From Campylobacterota bacterium (GTDB lineage Bacteria; Campylobacterota; Campylobacteria; Campylobacterales; Sulfurovaceae): a DNA stretch of 64,000 bases. The translations under genes were made by a program, and so were the position numbers. This document shows positions 59,003 through 64,000 of the stretch, piece by piece. Within the stretch, counting starts at the first letter, position 1. Each line of letters begins with the position of its first letter. The DNA is taken from the NCBI GenBank assembly GCA_003252535.1, contig QKDN01000043.1, positions 1 to 64,000 of the forward strand, read 5' to 3'. Below the pieces are notes generated by a model, which searched no databases, was not told the origin of the DNA, and saw only the letters and a list, made by a program, of their open reading frames with translations.

Positions 59003-59829
59003 AAGAACTGTCGATCAAAGTACACGAAGCATGGCTCGCCACACTGATGGCCGGTTTTATGAGCAAAGGGAGCAACAAACAAAAGCTTGTCAACTTCAGC
59101 GATATCATCTTCCGCCATTTCACATGGGTAGAGGCAGAGATGGTTGCTGCGGGTGTATCGTATGACTACGACCGTGAGATGATCCCCATCAAGGTGGCGA
59201 GTCTGGGGGTGATGCTCCAGAACATCATCAACAGACTCTCGCAGATCGCACAGGAACTCGACAGTGTCAGTGGCGATCTTGCCCACCGTATCTCGCATGA
59301 CCTCAAATACATCACTTTTGTCCTCTCGAACATGAGGGATGAGGAGGTCACCGCATTCGATGCCAACAGAGAGCTTGACGGTATCGAGCTCAACGATGCG
59401 GCGAGGGATGCCCTGACGCTTTTCCTCTTCGAGGAGAGCTACAAAGAGTATGAGCTCATCATGATCTACAACTACCTCAAGGCCAACAGCAAAGATGCCT
59501 ATGTCAACAGGATATTCCAGATACTTATCGATGAGAGCTTCTTCCATCTCAAAAGCTTCGGCGATATGATGGCAAAGATGGGCATCCTCGCAGTACCCCG
59601 GATGATCTCCCGGGAGGTCTACCAGATAGAGGATATCCAGGCTTTCTTCTATGCCGGGATCGACGAGGAGCTCGCTGCCAAGGAGGAGTGCCGCAAACTC
59701 TCCGAGGCGGTCAGCGCCAACAGCCCTGAGCTTGCGAAGTTCTTCGACTTCATCAACAACCAGGAGAACTACCATATCGCGCTTATGAAAGATGCGCTAG
59801 CCTACTGGGAGAAAGGGACCAATGACTAA
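58999..59829 (+). CDS. Ferritin-like helical protein
   Basis: A 276-residue, almost wholly helical protein without membrane segments. Glu/His-bearing helices (FEESYKEYELIMIYNYL, LIDESFFHLKSFGDMMAKMG, DFINNQENYHIALMKDAL) look like a ferritin-like four-helix bundle with E...ExxH-type ligands. The role is unknown; the overlap with the NifU-like scaffold gene upstream and psd downstream suggests co-expression. An iron-related role is an inference. Confidence 0.6.
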   Translation: MKELSIKVHEAWLATLMAGFMSKGSNKQKLVNFSDIIFRHFTWVEAEMVAAGVSYDYDREMIPIKVASLGVMLQNIINRLSQIAQELDSVSGDLAHRISHDLKYITFVLSNMRDEEVTAFDANRELDGIELNDAARDALTLFLFEESYKEYELIMIYNYLKANSKDAYVNRIFQILIDESFFHLKSFGDMMAKMGILAVPRMISREVYQIEDIQAFFYAGIDEELAAKEECRKLSEAVSANSPELAKFFDFINNQENYHIALMKDALAYWEKGTND

Positions 59830-60640
59830 GAGACACTTCACCTCTGTATTTTCACAGAAATTCGGGAAATTTGCCTGCAAGGAGCATTCGCCCTTTTGGC
59901 AGTTCGTGATCAACAACGCCTATATCTCGATGATGGGGCTCGATATGAGCGAGTTCGGCAAACCTTGCGAATACCTTTCGCTCAATGCTCTTTTCACCCG
60001 CGCGCTCAAGGCAGATCGCCCGCTTCCGGAGGCCGATGATGCGATCATCTCCCCTGCCGATTCACTTGTGAGCGATTACGGTACGATCCGTGAGGGGAAA
60101 GCCTACCAGATCAAAGGGATGGAGTACAGACTCGATGATCTGCTCGGGGACGAGTACCGCAAGTACGCCGGAGGTCTCGAAGGGGGTGATTATATCAACC
60201 TCTACCTCTCGCCGAAAGACTACCACAGGTACCACATCCCGATGGACCTGAGGGTCAAAAGCCTCACCCATATCCCGGGTAAGCTCTACCCGGTCAATTT
60301 CCCTCTGCTGCGCAATAAAAAGGACCTTTTTATCGAGAATGAGAGGGTGGTGATCGAGTGCGAGGATGGCAAAGGAAGGCTTTTCTTCATGGTGCTCGTC
60401 GGTGCGCTCAATGTCGGCAAGATGGTCGTCACCTTCGAAGAGAGGGTCAATACCAACAGCGATATCACCGAGCCGCAGCACTATGCCTACGAGGATCTCC
60501 ATCTGAAACGCGGTGAGCTTTTCGGATGGTTCGAGATGGGCTCGACTATCCTCCTTTTCACACAGAAGGGTATCCTGCGACCCGAGATAGCTATCAACGA
60601 AAAGGTGAGTTTCACCCAAACTATCGCAAAAGCGCTCTAA
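59822..60640 (+). CDS. psd: Phosphatidylserine decarboxylase
   Basis: A 272-residue proenzyme. Motifs: YLSLNALFTRALKADRP, ISPADSLVSDYG, INLYLSPKDYHRYHIP (catalytic His), IPGKLYPVN, and the cleavage site FEMGSTILLF near residues 236-245, where the Ser of GST becomes the pyruvoyl group. It makes phosphatidylethanolamine at the inner membrane. It overlaps the ferritin-like gene by eight bases. The PssA-like gene (2941) would supply its substrate. Confidence 0.95.
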   Translation: MTKRHFTSVFSQKFGKFACKEHSPFWQFVINNAYISMMGLDMSEFGKPCEYLSLNALFTRALKADRPLPEADDAIISPADSLVSDYGTIREGKAYQIKGMEYRLDDLLGDEYRKYAGGLEGGDYINLYLSPKDYHRYHIPMDLRVKSLTHIPGKLYPVNFPLLRNKKDLFIENERVVIECEDGKGRLFFMVLVGALNVGKMVVTFEERVNTNSDITEPQHYAYEDLHLKRGELFGWFEMGSTILLFTQKGILRPEIAINEKVSFTQTIAKAL

Positions 60641-60649
60641 GGAGAGAGA

Positions 60650-61558
60650 ATGGTCATCAAGGATATACAGGAATACGGCGAGATACGCACCAAAGCCAGG
60701 GCATACCTGTGCTATATGTTCAGACGCAACCTCCCTACGAAGCTGCCCGATATCACGATAGACCGTCTTATCGAGCCGCTCAAGAAGCTCAGCGAAGAGA
60801 TGGGCAATTTCGAGTCGGTCTACATCCTCGATCCCTCCGGCACCCAGGTGACCAATACCGTCAGTGTCAACCCCGAATACGCCCGCAGAGGGATGGGGGA
60901 GGGCAGGAGCAACCGCGCCTACTATTACCGTACGCTGGCAGAGAACCGCTGTACCCTGACCGATCCATACCCGTCGCTAGACAGCAACGAGCTTGTCGTC
61001 ACGGCGACCTATCCTATCCATGATGAGAACGGCAATCTCATCTATATCGTCTGTGTCGATATCTCTCTTCAGAATATCCTCAAGGCGGTCCATCCCACGT
61101 CGATAGAGTCGCTTTTCGGCAAAGCGCGGCGGGGTGTCTATGCTGCGTTTTCATTCGCGCTCAGCGCCGTGGCACTGTTCATGTTCTTCAAGGGGATCAG
61201 CCATTTCTTTATCGACGGGCTGAAGTTCGAGGAGATCAATATCGGCAATATGTTCGAGGCGACGATCCTTCTGACCCTCTCGCTGGCTATCTTCGACCTG
61301 GTACGCGCGATCTTCGAGGAGGAGGTGCTCGGCTCCCAGAGGAAGCATGAGGAGGGGGATATCCACAAGACGATGGTGCGGTTCCTCGGCTCCATTATCA
61401 TCGCCCTTGCCATCGAGGCACTGATGCTGGTGTTCAAGTTCGCCATCACCGCGCCGGACAAGCTCCTCTTTGCGGTCTATCTGATCGGCGGTATTTCAGT
61501 ACTGCTCATCAGCCTCTCGATCTACCTCAAAGCGATGCACAGCTCCAGGCACAAGTAG
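60650..61558 (+). CDS. PDC-sensor domain membrane protein
   Basis: A 302-residue protein. Residues 1-155 are a PDC/Cache-type sensor (SVYILDPSGTQVTN, SNRAYYYRTLAENRCTLTDPYPSLDSNELVVTATYPIHDENGNLIYIVCVDI) without a signal peptide or leading membrane helix, so it is probably cytoplasmic. Four membrane helices follow (about 165-185, 205-225, 245-268, 273-292). The topology is inverted compared with chemoreceptors. Function unknown; it follows psd by 9 bp. Confidence 0.75.
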   Translation: MVIKDIQEYGEIRTKARAYLCYMFRRNLPTKLPDITIDRLIEPLKKLSEEMGNFESVYILDPSGTQVTNTVSVNPEYARRGMGEGRSNRAYYYRTLAENRCTLTDPYPSLDSNELVVTATYPIHDENGNLIYIVCVDISLQNILKAVHPTSIESLFGKARRGVYAAFSFALSAVALFMFFKGISHFFIDGLKFEEINIGNMFEATILLTLSLAIFDLVRAIFEEEVLGSQRKHEEGDIHKTMVRFLGSIIIALAIEALMLVFKFAITAPDKLLFAVYLIGGISVLLISLSIYLKAMHSSRHK

Positions 61559-61560
61559 AG

Positions 61561-62181
61561 ATGGACAAAGAACTCATTATCTTCGATATGGACGGTACGC
61601 TGATCGACAGCTCGCAGGTGATCGCCGGCGCTATCAACTATGTACGGAGCAAGCTCTCGCTCCCCCAGATGGAGAGATCGGAGATCATCAGAGCGGTCAA
61701 CGATCACTCTATCAGACCTGCACAGCATTTTTACCAGACCGATCATTTCGAGCCTGCCCATGAGGAGTGGTTCTCGCACTATTATACCCTCAATCACCGC
61801 AGGGAGCTCAGCCTCTACAGCGGCATCGACGAACTTCTGAAGATGCTTCGGGCCAGAGGCCGCACCCTCGCTGTAGCGACCAATGCCTATCGTGTCTCCG
61901 CGCTCGAATCCCTGGAGCATGTCGGCATCAGCGGATGTTTCGATTCTATCGTCTGCTATGACGATGTCCCCCGCGGCAAACCCTACCCCGATATGCTGGA
62001 GAAGATACTCTCGGACCTGGGGCTCGAGAGCAGCAGGGCACTGATGGTGGGTGACGGCGAGCGCGATATGATGGCTGCGAAGAGTGTAGGTATGGACTAT
62101 GTGATGGTCAACTGGGGCTTCAGCGACCACGGTGAAGCACTGGGGAGTGTAGCGGAACTCAGAACAAGGCTCCTTGGCTAG
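61561..62181 (+). CDS. HAD-family phosphatase (phosphoglycolate phosphatase-like)
   Basis: A 206-residue HAD hydrolase, subfamily with an alpha-helical cap: FDMDGTLIDSS (motif I nucleophile Asp), VATNAYR (motif II Thr), KPYPDMLEKIL (Lys) and MVGDGERDMMAAKSVGMD (motif IV). Sequence resembles Gph/PGPase, but the exact substrate is uncertain. It starts two bases after the PDC gene and directly abuts the YgjP gene. Confidence 0.9.
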   Translation: MDKELIIFDMDGTLIDSSQVIAGAINYVRSKLSLPQMERSEIIRAVNDHSIRPAQHFYQTDHFEPAHEEWFSHYYTLNHRRELSLYSGIDELLKMLRARGRTLAVATNAYRVSALESLEHVGISGCFDSIVCYDDVPRGKPYPDMLEKILSDLGLESSRALMVGDGERDMMAAKSVGMDYVMVNWGFSDHGEALGSVAELRTRLLG

Positions 62182-62685
62182 ATGGATTCACTTCGATATA
62201 TCGCCGCATACGGTGACGAGACCCAAAAAAAGGTCGCTTCGATCATCCATGAGGGGAAACTGGGTATGCTCCTCGAACGGAAATATCCTCAGAAGCACGC
62301 CATCACCAGCGACAAAGCTCTCTACGACTATGTCAACTCGCTCAAAAGCGAATATCTCAGGAACTCCCCCATGCCATCCAAAGTACTCTACGATGCCAAG
62401 ATACATACGACCCACGAGGCACTGGGGCTCCATACCTATACCGCGAGACTTCAGGGCGGCAAGATCAAACGCAAGAGCGAGATCCGTATCGGCACGATCT
62501 TCCGCAATGCGCCGCTGGAGTTCCTGCGGATGATCGCGGTGCATGAGCTCGCCCATCTCAAGGAGAAGGAACACAACAAGGCTTTCTACAGCCTCTGCAC
62601 TTATATGGAGCCGGATTATATGCAGTACGAGTTCGATACAAGGCTCTATCTCATCCATCTGGAGAAATACGGGAAGCTGTGGTAA
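62182..62685 (+). CDS. YgjP-like metallopeptidase (DUF45/M48-related)
   Basis: A 167-residue protein of the YgjP/WLM type: IRIGTIFRNAPLEFLRMIAVHELAHLKEKEHNKAFYSLC contains the zinc motif HELAH with a third His in EKEHNKAFY. It is shorter than E. coli YgjP and lacks part of the N-terminus. The start ATG directly follows the HAD gene's TAG, so the two are coupled. Confidence 0.85.
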   Translation: MDSLRYIAAYGDETQKKVASIIHEGKLGMLLERKYPQKHAITSDKALYDYVNSLKSEYLRNSPMPSKVLYDAKIHTTHEALGLHTYTARLQGGKIKRKSEIRIGTIFRNAPLEFLRMIAVHELAHLKEKEHNKAFYSLCTYMEPDYMQYEFDTRLYLIHLEKYGKLW

Positions 62686-62771
62686 ACCTCTCCCAATAAG
62701 ACAAAAGAACCATTTGGCTATAATCACAAAAAACTTTTCATTTTGTATATGAGTAATCGATAGGAGAGATA

Positions 62772-63875
62772 ATGGGATTAGGAATAGGACTCGTAGGGTT
62801 GCCGAATGTCGGGAAATCGACCACATTTAACGCACTGACAAAGGCGCAGAACGCACAGAGCGCGAACTATCCGTTCTGTACGATAGAACCGAACAAAGCG
62901 GTCGTACCCGTACCTGACAGGAGACTCGACGAGCTTGCCAAGATCGTCAAACCTGAGAGGCTGCAACACTCGACGCTCGATTTCGTCGATATCGCAGGAC
63001 TCGTCAAGGGTGCGAGCAAGGGGGAAGGACTGGGCAACAAGTTCCTCTCAAATATCCGCGAGACGGAAGTGATCCTCCAGATCGTCCGATGCTTCGAGGA
63101 TGAGAACATCACCCATGTCGAGGGTCACATCGATCCTATCCGCGACATCGAGATCATTGAGCAGGAGCTTCTCTTCGCCGATATCGATTCGCTCCAGAAA
63201 CGGATCGACAATATCGCCAGGAAAGCCAAAGGGAACGACAAAGACGCCAAAGCGCAGCTCGAGATCGCAGAGGAGCTGATGGAGTTCATCGCCGAAGGGA
63301 ACCCCGTATCGAGCTATGAGAAGTTCGATGACGAAGCTTTCCTGGCGATCAATAAAGACCTCAGACTCCTCACGAGCAAAGAGATCATCTACGGAGCCAA
63401 TGTCGACGAGGACGGATTGGCTGAGGACAATGACTATGTCAAAGCAGTCAAAGAGTTCGCTGTCAAACGAAACCGCGAAGTGATCAAGCTCTGCGCAAAG
63501 GTTGAAGAGGAGATGGTAGAGTTCGACGACGAGGAGAAGGCAGAGATGCTCGGCTCGCTCGGTGTCGACGAATCGGGTCTCGACCAGATTATCCGCAAGG
63601 GCTTCGACAAGCTGGGTCTCATGAGCTACTTTACCGCAGGTGTCAAAGAGGTACGCGCATGGACGATCCGCAAGAACACCACTGCACCCAAAGCGGCTGC
63701 CGTCATCCACAACGACTTCGAGAAAGGGTTTATCCGTGCCGAGGTGATAGCATACGATGACTATATCGCGTGCGGCGGCGAGGCGAAGGCGAAGGAAGCG
63801 GGCAAAATGCGCCTCGAAGGGAAAGAGTACATCGTCCAGGACGGCGATGTGATGCACTTCAGGTTCAATGTCTAA
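62772..63875 (+). CDS. ychF: Obg-like ATPase YchF
   Basis: A 367-residue P-loop protein: GLVGLPNVGKSTTFNALT (G1), NYPFCTIEPN, DFVDIAGLVKGASKGEGLGNKFL (G3), coiled-coil arm (about 130-200), and a C-terminal TGS domain (GVKEVRAWTIRKNTTAPKAAAVIHNDFEKGFIRAEV, then QDGDVMHFRFNV). It prefers ATP and acts in ribosome binding and oxidative stress. AT-rich promoter region precedes it (62690-62760). Confidence 0.97.
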   Translation: MGLGIGLVGLPNVGKSTTFNALTKAQNAQSANYPFCTIEPNKAVVPVPDRRLDELAKIVKPERLQHSTLDFVDIAGLVKGASKGEGLGNKFLSNIRETEVILQIVRCFEDENITHVEGHIDPIRDIEIIEQELLFADIDSLQKRIDNIARKAKGNDKDAKAQLEIAEELMEFIAEGNPVSSYEKFDDEAFLAINKDLRLLTSKEIIYGANVDEDGLAEDNDYVKAVKEFAVKRNREVIKLCAKVEEEMVEFDDEEKAEMLGSLGVDESGLDQIIRKGFDKLGLMSYFTAGVKEVRAWTIRKNTTAPKAAAVIHNDFEKGFIRAEVIAYDDYIACGGEAKAKEAGKMRLEGKEYIVQDGDVMHFRFNV

Positions 63876-63884
63876 GGAGTCGTT

Positions 63885-64000
63885 TTGAAAAAACTGATCT
63901 TTCTTCTGGTAGTTATCGGGCTCTCTTTCTTCGGTGGACTCTCCTTCAAGGGGTGTGAAGGGAAGAAGGGGACATTCCTCAAGACCTACCAGAGCAAGTG
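63885..64000 (+). CDS. Exported protein, N-terminal part (truncated by window)
   Basis: A frame starts with TTG 63885 at a good distance from AAGGAG and runs off the window edge. The first 20 residues (KKLIFLLVVIGLSFFGGLSF) form a signal peptide or membrane anchor, followed by KGCEGKKGTFLKTY. The gene is 9 bp after ychF and may be in its operon. Only 38 residues are visible, so no family is proposed. Confidence 0.55.
   Translation, partial: MKKLIFLLVVIGLSFFGGLSFKGCEGKKGTFLKTYQSK

Overview
The window looks like a chromosomal segment of a Campylobacterota (Epsilonproteobacteria) member, probably near Sulfurovum or Sulfurimonas. The basis is the mix of gene families (tatB-tatC-queA, a parvulin of PpiC type, a NifU-like scaffold next to psd, YgjP, YchF, and a small four-Cys protein that I recall from that phylum), and moderate GC with tight overlapping operons. 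The species assignment is inference.

Region 1 (1-6317) is ordinary chromosome with debris. It holds an AT-rich islet with the 3' end of a membrane protein gene, a decayed unknown gene and a truncated RhuM-family gene, then aat, a membrane protein, ppiC, a double-domain CDP-alcohol phosphatidyltransferase, two small genes and a MgtC/DUF4010 membrane protein. Several palindromic MITE/REP-like elements of about 80-105 bp lie here and elsewhere.

Region 2 (6314-41483) is the main feature: a contractile injection system (CIS) locus. One long leftward series runs from 31750 to 6314: sheath, tube, tail-assembly chaperone pair, second sheath, second tube protein, a 1,111-residue repeat protein, LysM-type tube/baseplate connector, spike, hub, gp25, baseplate J, tail protein I, a small protein, and a baseplate-like protein carrying a C-terminal FHA domain. 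The series continues without a break into envelope genes: a single-pass membrane protein, a periplasmic solute-binding protein, a formylglycine-enzyme-like (FGE/SUMF1) lipoprotein, an MCP-like membrane coiled-coil protein, a PAAR-like (DUF4280) tip, a four-domain periplasmic protein (SBP + FGE + LysM + SBP), and a pentameric ligand-gated ion channel homologue. To the right of the operon promoter lie a YbjN/chaperone-like gene, three DUF4157 (eCIS leader) effectors with unrelated C-termini, the AAA+ ATPase and the DUF4255 tail terminator. No tail fibre, capsid, terminase, integrase, ClpV or TssJLM gene was seen. I infer an eCIS/T6SS-iv-like machine tied to the cell envelope and to a periplasmic ligand or stress sensor, with FGE + FHA parts that recall the TagR/Fha arm of T6SS post-translational control.

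Region 3 (41728-64000) is chromosomal housekeeping: DUF808 protein, tatB-tatC-queA, two NlpC/P60 lipoproteins, ppsA, a mazEF pair with a clear promoter and operator, queC and ybeY, a Ca2+/cation antiporter, an acyltransferase, tRNA-Arg(CCU), a Uma2 nuclease, fbp-mobB, an S41 protease lipoprotein, a DEDDh exonuclease, a NifU-like scaffold with a ferritin-like protein, psd, a PDC-sensor membrane protein, a HAD phosphatase, YgjP peptidase, ychF and the start of one more exported protein.
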